Of a stretch of 64,000 bases of DNA, positions 27,959 through 36,355 are shown piece by piece. Origin of the DNA: Chitinophaga sp. LS1. GTDB taxonomy: Bacteria > Bacteroidota > Bacteroidia > Chitinophagales > Chitinophagaceae. Where the stretch lies: contig NZ_CP128362.1 of assembly GCF_034274695.1 (NCBI RefSeq), forward strand, positions 1,426,001 to 1,490,000, given 5' to 3'. The notes under the pieces were generated by a model. That model did not search any database and was not told the DNA's origin. It was given only the letters and a program-made list of their open reading frames with translations. Numbering within the stretch: position 1 is the first letter of the stretch; each line of letters opens with the position of its first letter. Made by a program: the position numbers and the translations under genes.

Positions 27959-28252
27959 ATGTCTTTCCTGAAATACATACAAAAGCTTAGAGTCATGGAT
28001 TCATTTATCAGAAGAAAAGCTACAGGTACACAGGAGCAATTTTGCAGCCGGTTGTGTATAAGCCGTAGTTTACTGAACAGTTATATCCATGAAATGCGGG
28101 AGCTGGGATTCCCGGTTAAATATGATAAGAAACGTAAAACCTATTACTACGAAGAGGATGGACAGATTGTAAATGAACTGTTCCAAAAGCGAATTCCAAA
28201 AGATGAAATGAAAAATTATAATGGAGGCAGGATAATAGTCCAGATATATTAG
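27959..28252 (+). CDS. Small HTH protein of export operon
   Basis: 97 residues. The N-terminal half reads as a winged HTH of the HTH_11/DeoR sort: DSFIRRKATGTQEQFCSRL, then CISRSLLNSYIHEMRELG and the wing FPVKYDKKRKTYYY. No effector domain follows. It lies 11 bases after the HlyD gene and 57 before the VKOR fusion, so it is probably a local regulator of peptide production. Similar small HTH proteins are seen in Bacteroidota C39-exporter clusters; the assignment is by pattern only. Confidence 0.72.
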   Translation: MSFLKYIQKLRVMDSFIRRKATGTQEQFCSRLCISRSLLNSYIHEMRELGFPVKYDKKRKTYYYEEDGQIVNELFQKRIPKDEMKNYNGGRIIVQIY

Positions 28253-28309
28253 ACTGTCAACTTCGAACTTTGCTTTTAATAATTAATATCTAATTAAAAG
28301 CATAAGCCA

Positions 28310-29938
28310 ATGTTATTCCTATCCGCATTGTTTAGCCCGGAGATCAGCCACAATAGTGCAGAGACCGTACAACAATTATTATTATTAAAGAAGGTCAAAG
28401 TCACCGATAGCACCATAAACCGAAGTCTTGAAGAACATGCAGATTACCCATCGTTATTAAGTATTAGTGATGCGTTGTTCCGCTGGAAAGTAGATAATGT
28501 CACTATAAGGGCTTCGGTCGATCAGTTAAGGGCTTTGCCTTTACCATATGTAGTGAAGTTGCAGCACGAGCAATCTTCATTTTTCACAGTTGTGAAAGAA
28601 TGGAGTAATGGAAAAGTGCTGATCAACGATGCTGTATCTAAAAAATGGCAATGGATGGATGAAACTATTTTCCTTGAAAGATGGAAAGGTTTTGTCATGC
28701 TTGCAGAACAAGATGCACAATCCGGTGAACAGGAATATGTAAAGCAAAAGAAAAGAGCCGACCAGAAGCAGCTTACCTTTTTATCAACACTCATTGTTGT
28801 GCTGGGTCTGTGGTTGGTCCCTGTCATTTTAAATATAGCCACTTATTCATGGGTGGCATGGCCGGCTGTTACTGCAATAACTTTAAAGTTTTTTGGGAGC
28901 TATATAGGTGGTTTACTGTTATGGTATGAGGTGGATAAGTCCAATGCTGGTTTACAAAAGGTTTGTAAAGCAGGTAAGAAAATCAATTGTCATGCTATTC
29001 TGAATTCCAATGCGGCAAAGGTATTAGGCAGGTTTAGCTGGAGTGAAATCGGATTCTTTTATTTTATTGGCGGCTTTATTTCGCTTCTGGTAACGGGTAT
29101 GGATAATAATATCCTTACAGTACTGGCCTGGCTGAATGTGCTTGCGTTGCCCTATACTATATTTTCAGTTTACTATCAATGGAGAATAGCACGTCAATGG
29201 TGTTCTTTGTGTCTGACAGTGCAGGGTATACTGGTTGCAGAATTTATTATGAATCTGTTCGGTCATCAGCTAGCTCTGCCTGTCTGGAGTATAGCCGGGG
29301 CAATGACGCTGTTAGCCGCATTTTTACTGCCTGCATTGATCTGGTTTATCATTAAACCCATCTTTATTGCGGCAAAAGATAGCCGGAACCATGAATTGGA
29401 AGTGCTGCGTATGAAACGCAATCCCCAGTTGTTTCAAAGTCTGCTGCAGAAGCAAAGGGTCATCGAAAGCGATACGACAGGCCTTGGTATCAGTTTAGGT
29501 AATCCTAATGGTAGCATTAAAATAACCAAAGTTTGTAACCCATATTGTGGCCCCTGTGCTAAATCACATGTCCATATCGATGAACTCCTGGATGGAAATC
29601 CTGAAGTACAGGTGCAAATCATTTTTACTATGAAAGGGGATATCAATGATATGAATAATGTGCCTGTAAAACATTTGATGGCTATCCATCAGCTGGGCGA
29701 TGAGAAATTGACCAGACAGGCCCTAGATGCTTGGTATAACGCACCTGTCAAAGATTATAATGTATTTGCCGCAAGGTTCCCTATGCATGAAGCCGTACAA
29801 CAGCAGGATGCAAAGGTAGTACGAATGGGCGAGTGGTGCCGTGAAACCAATATCGCCTTTACGCCTACATTCTTCCTGAATGGCCGCCAGTTCCCAGATA
29901 CTTATAGCATAAGCGATTTAAAATATTTCCTAAGCTAG
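28310..29938 (+). CDS. C39-like / VKOR / thioredoxin fusion
   Basis: 542 residues in three parts. (1) A C39-like domain (1-130) without the catalytic Cys, so probably a leader-binding or vestigial peptidase. (2) A VKOR domain with several membrane helices: Cys219 and Cys227 in VCKAGKKINC, and the quinone-side pair Cys298/Cys301 in WCSLC. (3) A C-terminal DsbA-like thioredoxin with NPYCGPC (Cys413/Cys416) and the cis-Pro segment FTPTFFLNGR. VKOR fused to thioredoxin oxidises dithiols to disulfides using quinone. Its place beside a 12-cysteine precursor strongly suggests it forms that peptide's disulfides in the periplasm. Confidence 0.9.
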   Translation: MLFLSALFSPEISHNSAETVQQLLLLKKVKVTDSTINRSLEEHADYPSLLSISDALFRWKVDNVTIRASVDQLRALPLPYVVKLQHEQSSFFTVVKEWSNGKVLINDAVSKKWQWMDETIFLERWKGFVMLAEQDAQSGEQEYVKQKKRADQKQLTFLSTLIVVLGLWLVPVILNIATYSWVAWPAVTAITLKFFGSYIGGLLLWYEVDKSNAGLQKVCKAGKKINCHAILNSNAAKVLGRFSWSEIGFFYFIGGFISLLVTGMDNNILTVLAWLNVLALPYTIFSVYYQWRIARQWCSLCLTVQGILVAEFIMNLFGHQLALPVWSIAGAMTLLAAFLLPALIWFIIKPIFIAAKDSRNHELEVLRMKRNPQLFQSLLQKQRVIESDTTGLGISLGNPNGSIKITKVCNPYCGPCAKSHVHIDELLDGNPEVQVQIIFTMKGDINDMNNVPVKHLMAIHQLGDEKLTRQALDAWYNAPVKDYNVFAARFPMHEAVQQQDAKVVRMGEWCRETNIAFTPTFFLNGRQFPDTYSISDLKYFLS

Positions 29939-30016
29939 CTAGGAAAAGGCTGTAGCTCTGGCCTGATAATGAGCAATTGTTTGATCTGTTAAAAAAGAAT
30001 TATGAAATCATTAAGT

Positions 30017-30926
30017 GAAGTTGTTTACACTTTTTGAAGGATAAAAAGGAAGTCCCAGGAATTAAGGATTTTTGTTTTGGCAAATAAAAACGAATAATTC
30101 TGGGACTCATAGACGAAGATAAGGTACGAGATTGGATTTTACCACATTTAAGCAAAGGCAAAAGAGGCTTTAAGGCCAGGATAGATTTAGTAAAAGTGGT
30201 TCTGTTGATTTTAAAGCGAATGAAAACAGGCTGCCAGTGGCGAGAGTTGTGTATTTGCGAATATTTTGATAAAGGGGCGACCTCGTGGCAAAATATTCAC
30301 AGGTATTTTTTAAAATGGAGTAAAGACGGTTCATTCAAGAGGGCTTGGATCAATCTTTTATCTTGTAATAAGAAACTGCTGGATCTGTCAAGCGCTCAGT
30401 TAGATGGTAGCCATACACCTGTCAAACGTGGTGGCCAGGCGGTAGGTTATCAAGGCAGAAAAGCTTCAAAAACCAGTAATAGTTTGTTCTTATGTGACAA
30501 CAGAGGTCAGATGCTGACGGTATCAACGGCGCAAAGTGGAGAGCATAATGACTTATACGATATAGTGAAGCTGTTTAAAGAAATGATCGGGGTTCTGGAA
30601 CAATCCGATATCAATTGCAATGGAATATTTGTAAATGCCGATCCTGGATTTGACAGCGAAGATTTAAAACAAGTATGCATTGACTACGAGATTGAATTAA
30701 ATGTAAAACCCAACTTGCGAAATCAAAAGAAGCAAAGTGATGAATACCGATATTTTGATGATCAACTTTACAAAAGACGAACAAAAATTGAACATGCCAA
30801 TGCCTGGATGGATGCTTTTAAAGCATTGCTTGTCAGATATGAAAAACTTGTTGAAACATGGATGGCATTGCAATGGCTGGCTCTTATAACCCTTTTTTGT
30901 AGAAAATTAAAAGTATAAACAACTTC
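30017..30926. mobile_element. IS5-type element inside the precursor gene
   Basis: 910 bases, ends GAAGTTGTTTACACTTTT and, complemented at the right, GAAGTTGTTTATACTTTT. The flanks are AGT direct repeats (30014-30016, 30927-30929). The 3-base duplication and DUF4096-type transposase place it in IS5, but it is not close to the copies at 4.6-6.2 kb. Confidence 0.88.
30196..30918 (+). CDS. IS5-family transposase (in precursor IS)
   Basis: At least 240 residues. The segment [10 protein letters not shown] is the DUF4096 signature, and the DDE core shows [24 protein letters not shown] and a C-terminal [20 protein letters not shown] with the Glu. The GTG at 30196 is the first standard start, but in-frame coding similarity continues upstream to about 30097 (LIDEDKVRDWILPHLSKGKR). 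The native start is therefore probably an unusual codon nearer 30094-30100. Confidence 0.82.
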   Translation: MVLLILKRMKTGCQWRELCICEYFDKGATSWQNIHRYFLKWSKDGSFKRAWINLLSCNKKLLDLSSAQLDGSHTPVKRGGQAVGYQGRKASKTSNSLFLCDNRGQMLTVSTAQSGEHNDLYDIVKLFKEMIGVLEQSDINCNGIFVNADPGFDSEDLKQVCIDYEIELNVKPNLRNQKKQSDEYRYFDDQLYKRRTKIEHANAWMDAFKALLVRYEKLVETWMALQWLALITLFCRKLKV

Positions 30927-31242
30927 AGTGAAAAATTTCAATTCCTGAATCTGGAAGCAGACAGAGTATTGACCCGTGATGAGTTAAAAAGTATTTATGG
31001 CGGTGCAGAATGTGGTGCGGCAGCAGGCGGCGCCTTATGCCCCGGCAACCTTTGCTGCAGTGTCTATGGCTTCTGTGGAGATACGACTGGGTATTGTGAT
31101 GCAAATTGTGATAATCTATGTAGTGAACCAAGTGGTAAATGTACAACAGGCGGAGGAATGCCCGGTACTTGTACAGCAGTTACCTGTATTGCAACTGGAG
31201 GTTATTTCTACGAATGCTTGGCTTAAATTAACCATTCAACTG

Positions 31243-31275
31243 GCCTGATAATTTTTATTATCAGGCTTTTTTTTT
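31243..31275 (+). terminator. Terminator after the precursor gene
   Basis: GCCTGATAA ... TTATCAGGC followed by nine T's, 17 bases after the precursor stop. It separates the precursor from the downstream TlpA-type gene. Confidence 0.85.
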
Positions 31276-31287
31276 AATTTAATAGTT

Positions 31288-32358
31288 ATGATTAAATATA
31301 TTCTGATATTAACATTGTTGTTACCAGTCCTGATAACGAAGGGCCAGTCATTTGAATTAAATGGTATTATTGAAGGGAAAGATAGCGGCGTTATATTTCT
31401 CTATTATAAAAGCACAGAACGATATCAATTGGACAGTGCTAAGATTAAAAATGGACATTTTCATTTTCAGGGGGAAATTGCCGGACCGGTAGTCGCTTCT
31501 CTGAATAAATTCAGACCGGAAAAGCTGAAGAGTATTCACGACCGGAATGAGTTCTATATAGACCCTACAAAAATGGATATCACTGTGGAGGCCGATAAGT
31601 TTGAGCATTTCACTCTGAAAGGTGCTGCGACCGACAAGGACCGGGTATCGCTTATAAAATCCCAACAGTCAGAACGGGATAGTATCAACCTGCTCTCAGC
31701 TGCTATCGAAGCCACCACTGATAAGAATTTAAAATTAACATACATTCAGGCTACCAACCGGCTTAACCATATTATTCGTGAAAAGGATTCGGTGTTCATC
31801 GTACATCATCCGGATTCATATGTTGCTGCAGATCTGTTGCAAAAAAGTATAAGTTTTCATACCATTAGTTTTACCTCATACGACAGCCTTTATCAAAGAA
31901 TGCCACTAGCCATTCAGCAAAGTGAAGTAGGCAAAAAGATAAAGGTAACAGTTGACAAAGAGAAAGCAGTTTCACCAGGAATGATAGCACCCGCATTCCC
32001 TTCCATAGATACCCTGACAGGTAAAAGGGCCATATTGCTGGACTTCTGGGCATCCTGGTGTATTCCCTGCCGCCAGCTGGCTCCACAGCTACATCAGCTA
32101 TATGAGCAGTATAAGGATAAGGTTGAATTTATCAGCATATCACTGGACAAGAATAAAGCTGACTGGATAAAAGCCACTCAGGAAGATAATATCAGCTGGG
32201 TGAATATACTTGAAGACAATCTCCAACAGTTATCCCGCAGGTACTTTGTATCCACTATACCTACTTATGTATTGATAGGCGCTGATAAAAAGATCATAGG
32301 TAATTATGCGCCGCTAACATGGCAGGAGCTCAAGACCGCGCTGGCTAATCTGAACTAA
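31288..32358 (+). CDS. DUF4369-TlpA thiol-disulfide oxidoreductase
   Basis: 356 residues. The signal peptide is MIKYILILTLLLPVLITKGQ. A DUF4369 beta-domain follows (about 22-120), then a helical linker and a TlpA/AhpC-like thioredoxin domain with FWASWCIPCRQ (Cys258/Cys261) and the cis-Pro STIPTYVLI. It is periplasmic. In this cluster it may reduce or isomerise disulfides of the exported peptide, complementing the VKOR oxidase; that pairing is inferred. DUF4369-TlpA proteins also occur widely in Bacteroidota outside such clusters. Confidence 0.9.
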   Translation: MIKYILILTLLLPVLITKGQSFELNGIIEGKDSGVIFLYYKSTERYQLDSAKIKNGHFHFQGEIAGPVVASLNKFRPEKLKSIHDRNEFYIDPTKMDITVEADKFEHFTLKGAATDKDRVSLIKSQQSERDSINLLSAAIEATTDKNLKLTYIQATNRLNHIIREKDSVFIVHHPDSYVAADLLQKSISFHTISFTSYDSLYQRMPLAIQQSEVGKKIKVTVDKEKAVSPGMIAPAFPSIDTLTGKRAILLDFWASWCIPCRQLAPQLHQLYEQYKDKVEFISISLDKNKADWIKATQEDNISWVNILEDNLQQLSRRYFVSTIPTYVLIGADKKIIGNYAPLTWQELKTALANLN

Positions 32359-32419
32359 TTATGAATTCCCCCTGCGGGGCCGGCAGTAGGTATGCCTTTC
32401 ATTCTGAAGTTATATAAGT

Positions 32420-32670
32420 ATGAAAAGGCTATTACTACTCCCACACTATTCCTGTTAGTGATGACAACTTTGGCCCAGCAAACAGGGCATGTTATTCTGA
32501 TCACAATAGATGGTCTCAGACCCGACTTTTATCAGGTTGCTTCCTGGGATATGGAGAACCTGCGCATGATGAAAGATAGTGGTACTTATGCATATGGTGT
32601 GAACAGTGTATTCCCAACTGTCACCTATCCCAACCACACTCCCCTGATTACAAGAAATAAACGAGGGTAA
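32420..32670 (+). pseudogene. Truncated phosphodiesterase/nucleotide pyrophosphatase
   Basis: The coding trace TLAQQTGHVILITIDGLRPDFY...SVFPTVTYPNHT is the start of an alkaline-phosphatase-superfamily type I phosphodiesterase. The metal Asp lies in ITIDGLRPD and the nucleophile Thr in FPTVTYPNHT. It is broken twice: a frameshift inside the signal peptide (MKRLLLLP in one frame, LFLLVMTTLAQQ in the next), and truncation at about 32655, where unrelated sequence with a stop begins. A normal member would have about 400 residues. Confidence 0.82.
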
Positions 32671-32785
32671 TTTTGGCTACATATCTTGGTTAACTGGATG
32701 TACGGTAAGGAATTTCACTAACAAACGAATAAATCTTAGATAAATCCTCTTTAAATAAGTTCGAAAGATGTCCCTTATAGCCCGC

Positions 32786-32830
32786 TAAAATGACAAAACC
32801 CGCTGTTAGTCAGCGGGTTTTGTCATTTTA
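32786..32830. terminator. 20-base-stem bidirectional terminator
   Basis: TAAAATGACAAAACCCGCTG, loop TTAGT, then the exact complement, giving a strong hairpin flanked by A's and T's on either strand. Confidence 0.7.
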
Positions 32831-32874
32831 GAATTATTGTAGCAATTGTAACTACTTATTATTCAACTGTTGTT

Positions 32875-32888
32875 GGTTCGAATCCCTT
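32875..32888 (+). repeat. Candidate right attachment core
   Basis: GGTTCGAATCCCTT, identical and in the same orientation as 2930-2943 in tRNA-Ser. The bases on either side do not form a tRNA, so this is a fragment, as expected at attR of a tRNA-integrated island. Confidence 0.4.
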
Positions 32889-33133
32889 TTTATTTTACAA
32901 TATTGCGGCAAACAAGCTTCAGAATACTTCAATAATCGCCGATAAAGCCATGCATCAAAAATCTAACTCTATGGGAAGTTAATTTTACGAATATGCAACA
33001 TTTTTACTCGGTCGGCTGAGAAATACCATTCAAAAAACACATAGATTCTTGTGCAGGGAAAGCGGTTACCTATAGCCGCACGATTTAATTCCAGCCTTTT
33101 AGCGAATTTTAACGCCAGTTACGGAAAATAAAT

Positions 33134-33427
33134 TTATAATTCAATTTCCTTGAAATGTTCTACAACTGGGAATGGATCATAATAATGATGCAATAGTTCC
33201 TTCCAATGCACATAGACATCGGATTGTCTAAAACCTATTGTGTGGTCTTCTAACTTATCCCATTCGACTAACAGAATATATTTGTTGACGTTTTCTAAAC
33301 ATTTTTGCAAACTGTGATGACGATAACCCGGTATTGATCTGATATATTGTCCTGCTTTCTTAAAATCTATTTCAAATTCCGGGTATAGTCCCGGCTTTAT
33401 ATACAAAATCGCTACTTCCAATATCAT
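33134..33427 (-). CDS. ABM-domain protein (putative monooxygenase)
   Basis: 97 residues, a single antibiotic-biosynthesis-monooxygenase domain of the dimeric ferredoxin-like fold. It shows ILEVAILYIKPG at the start, SIPGYRHHSLQKCLEN in the middle and YILLVEWDKLEDHTIGFRQS toward the end. Family members include quinol oxygenases and haem-degrading enzymes, and many have no known substrate. It stands alone on the minus strand. Confidence 0.82.
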   Translation of the reverse strand: MILEVAILYIKPGLYPEFEIDFKKAGQYIRSIPGYRHHSLQKCLENVNKYILLVEWDKLEDHTIGFRQSDVYVHWKELLHHYYDPFPVVEHFKEIEL

Positions 33428-33562
33428 AATGTTAAATTATGCTATCCGCAGTTTGGTAATTAAGGAAGATACAAGATACCAAATGATGCTGATAAGTCTT
33501 GTTTCATGAACTCAAAGAAGATGTCAATAGAGATGCCGCTCCTGAATAAATGTTATGCAAAA

Positions 33563-35092
33563 TCAGTTCACTTCTTTGACCAAAAATTCTTCAACAGATC
33601 GTTTCTCTGAAGAGAAGCTAATACCAATAGCTATTTTCTTTCTATCTTCTAATTGGTAAGGACGCAAATAACCTTTCTCAAAAATCTGATCCAGGGCCGA
33701 CGGCGCAGTTCCATTCAATTTTAACTCTATAGCAAAAATAAATTGTTCAGTAAACACCAGTACATCGCATCTACCGGTGGAACTATGTACCTCGCTACGT
33801 ACATCAAGGCCTAAACGTTTAAAGGTTAGATGTACGATGATATGAAAGATTGATTCACTTTCAGCCTTCCAATGATCCTAAGGGATGGTGGAGATAATTA
33901 CATCCAGTGCTTTGATCATTTGAGGCATATTGTTATTTTTCAATGCCTTTCCCAAATCATAAGTGACAGCCATTGAGTCGTTGCCTGGAAATATATTTCG
34001 ATAAGCACTCAACAGCGCATCTGTCAAACTTTCTTCTACCTCCTTATTTGGATAACCAAGCTCATATAATCTTGTATCTTCATCATAATGTTTAATGGTC
34101 AGATACCCGGTCTGGAACAAAACCGGTACTGACGCGATATGCTCCACATTGAAACTACTCAAAGCATTTTCTCCAATTCGTAAATTTTCAAGTTCAAATT
34201 CCCGGTTATGCTTCATCAGATTCACTAACCAGGTGGGTGTACCCGTTTGAAACCAAAAATTTTGAATCCGCCCAGACCCCATATAACTCAGCACTGAAAA
34301 TGGATTGTATACTTTACTGGTACCGTCCCATGAATATCCGTTATACCATTCTTTTAATTTCTGTAAAATATCAGGCTGCGTTTGCTGAAGTACATTTATT
34401 TCTTCTTTAAAATCAGACTCGAGCTCTTGCTGGGTAATGCCCATCAATGTAGCATAATGAGGATTAAGCGTAATATCGTACAGGTTATTCAGATCAGAAA
34501 ATATACTGACCTTTGAAAATCTGCTTACTCCTGTTATCAGCAACAAACGAATATATTCGTCAGCATCTTTTAATACAGAATAAAAACTTTTAAATACCGA
34601 TCTGTTTTCCTCGACTTTCTCTATATTTTCCAGGTAATCGGTAATAGGTTTATCATATTCATCAATCAGGATCACAACTCTTCCATTGACAGAAGCCTTA
34701 CGGATCAGTTCTTCAAATCTTCCTTTTAAATGACTGGCTTCCAGTTCCAGGCCCAGCCCTTTTGCTAAAACACCCATTTCCATACTGAGTGCTTCATACA
34801 ATCCTAATTTTTGATAATCAAGCTTACTAAGCCTTAAATGTATCACTGGGTGCTTTTGTTCCCAATTCCATTGATCATAGATCCAAAGCCCTTCAAATAA
34901 TTCTTTATTGGCGCTGAAAATCTCCTTGATAGTAGACAGTAATAGAGATTTACCAAAACGTCTAGGGCGACTCAGGAAATAATATTTACCTGAGTCTAAT
35001 AATTTATGGACTAATAAAGTTTTGTCGATATATAAATACCCCTCCTTTCTTATTTTCCCAAAATCCTGTAAGCCTATTGGATATTTTCTCAT
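33563..35092 (-). pseudogene. AAA-ATPase-like/PD-(D/E)XK protein with in-frame stop
   Basis: The upstream frame (33878-35092) encodes an AAA-ATPase-like protein: PIGLQDFGKIRKEGYLYIDK, Walker A-like RPRRFGKSLLL and Walker B VILIDEYDKPI. A single TAG at 33878-33880 follows IISTIP. Beyond it the same frame continues (DHWKAESESIFHIIVHL) into the PD-(D/E)XK nuclease-like part (RCDVLVFTEQFIFAIELKL). So one nonsense change splits an otherwise intact gene of about 509 codons. These proteins are common in Bacteroidota and often multicopy; their function is unknown. Confidence 0.87.
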
Positions 35093-35407
35093 AAAATCAA
35101 AGATAAAATAAAATCAATGACAAAGCTTTGTCACACACTCTTAGTAAGCACAAAAGCTAAGTGGTCCTATTTCCACTTTTATATCAGCCCATTGCCACAA
35201 AGCCAATAGCACCAGGCAGACATTGCTACATAAGGTATATAATTAAATACACATGTATGGCTTAAAGAAGAAATTTACATGTATTCAGGCCGAAGATTTG
35301 GAGTTTTGGGCTTATAATTCAATTTTTGCCAACAGGAATTAGTTTTTTTAGCAACTTTCAACATTATTTGGTACCCTTGAACATATTTTATAAATACGCT
35401 GGCTTTT
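35093..35407. other. Intergenic, no gene seen
   Basis: An AT-rich divergent region between the broken ATPase gene and the transglutaminase gene. I see no RNA gene, repeat or convincing promoter. Confidence 0.4.
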
Positions 35408-36190
35408 ATGCTCTTACAAGCTTCCTCCTTTTTTGAATTATATACTGAGTACCCTGTCACCAGTATTTTCATGTTACGTTCCAAAAGCGAACCTACACAG
35501 TTTATCAGGCAGGAAGCGTTTTTAACAACTCCGCTGGTGCCCGTGAGTGAATATATAGATGGGTATGGCAATATTTGTCAACGTACTATTTTACCTGTAG
35601 GAACTACCATCATTGAAAGCAGTGTTATCGCTGAGTGCGATGAGAATATTGATGTGAATCCAGACGCAGCATATGTACCGATAGAAGAGTTACCCGGTCT
35701 TGTATTGCAATTTCTACTACCAAGCAGGTATTGTGAGTCAGACAAAGTCGGTGAGCTGGCCATGGAAATTATAAAGGATATACAATCGGGGTATGAACAA
35801 GTTGAAGCAATCCGCCAATGGTGTTTCCAAAACATATCCCGTCAGTATGGTACTACCAATAGTTCTACATCTGCTGTGGATGTGCTGCAAAGCAGAACAG
35901 GTGTATGCAGGGATTTTACGCATGTAGCGATAGCACTGTGTCGAAGTATAAATATACCAGCCCGCATGGTGGTAGGATATCTGCATGATTTGAAACCAAT
36001 GGATTTACATGCATGGTTTGAAGCGTATGTAGGGGATCGGTGGTATACATTTGATGCGTTGATGGAGAAACCGGTTGGAGGCAGGATCATTATGGCCATT
36101 GGCCGCGATGCGGCTGAAGTAGCTTTTGCCAGTCATTTTGGGGAGGTCGTGCTGGTGAAGATGGAGGTGAATGTGAATAAAGTGATTTAG
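35408..36190 (+). CDS. Transglutaminase-like protease-fold protein
   Basis: 260 residues. The N-terminal beta region (1-95, with SEYIDGYGNICQR) and the transglutaminase-like core match small bacterial TgpA/YebA-like proteins. The triad is visible: Cys167 in RTGVCRDFTHVA, His201 in MDLHAWFEAYV and Asp216 in TFDAL. It has no signal peptide. The activity is probably cysteine-protease or amidase-like; the substrate is unknown. The 3' end abuts a decapitated TerC gene on the other strand, so a deletion joined the two regions at or near its stop. Confidence 0.85.
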   Translation: MLLQASSFFELYTEYPVTSIFMLRSKSEPTQFIRQEAFLTTPLVPVSEYIDGYGNICQRTILPVGTTIIESSVIAECDENIDVNPDAAYVPIEELPGLVLQFLLPSRYCESDKVGELAMEIIKDIQSGYEQVEAIRQWCFQNISRQYGTTNSSTSAVDVLQSRTGVCRDFTHVAIALCRSINIPARMVVGYLHDLKPMDLHAWFEAYVGDRWYTFDALMEKPVGGRIIMAIGRDAAEVAFASHFGEVVLVKMEVNVNKVI

Positions 36191-36341
36191 GGAGGTCCAT
36201 TACGATGGTAGCAAGTACTGCGGCGTTATCTACTGACAGCAGACTTTCTATTATGATGAGATTACAAATGATAGCAATGCTGGTTCCGGGATGATGAATA
36301 ATATCATTCCAGAGCAGGGTTAAGTCTTGTGAGATGTTCAT
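36190..36341 (-). pseudogene. TerC remnant (N-terminal 50 residues)
   Basis: The start MNISQDLTLLWNDII leads into IESLLSVDNAAVLATIVMDL, the diagnostic first motif of TerC integral membrane proteins. After MDLP the frame enters the antisense of the transglutaminase gene. About 200 or more residues are missing. It lies 15 bases downstream of the OmpA-domain gene and was evidently the last gene of the ter operon. Confidence 0.8.
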
Positions 36342-36355
36342 GGAAAATTTATTAA

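Larger units (their letters stand above)
30002..31226 (+). pseudogene. Hevein-like peptide precursor, cut by IS
   Basis: Codons 1-5 (ATG at 30002 to 30016, MKSLS) and 30930-31226 (EKFQF...ECLA) join exactly once the IS and one AGT copy are removed, giving 103 residues. Residues 1-30 are a double-glycine leader ending LKSIYGG. The 73-residue core starts AECGAAAGG. Its cysteines are spaced C-8-C-4-CC-5-C-6-C-3-C-3-C, against hevein's C-8-C-4-CC-5-C-6-C-5-C-3-C. The sugar-binding positions Ser-x-aromatic-x-aromatic...Tyr are kept ([15 protein letters not shown]). Four further Cys follow in a Gly/Thr-rich tail. A chitin-binding or antifungal secreted peptide is predicted. A TTG at 30969 could still start a leader-less fragment. 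Confidence 0.85.
32671..33133. other. Gene-free island edge
   Basis: No gene. It contains a sequence related to the exons around the group II intron (32720-32787), a large terminator-like hairpin and the 14-base tRNA T-arm match. The chromosome-like gene content resumes after it. Confidence 0.55.

Noticed and set aside
32860..32900. A second tRNA at the T-arm copy
   Set aside because: No acceptor, D or anticodon arms can be found upstream, so only a fragment is present.
35275..35571. A 98-codon minus-strand frame before the transglutaminase
   Set aside because: Overlaps the real gene's N-terminal coding region and has no family resemblance.
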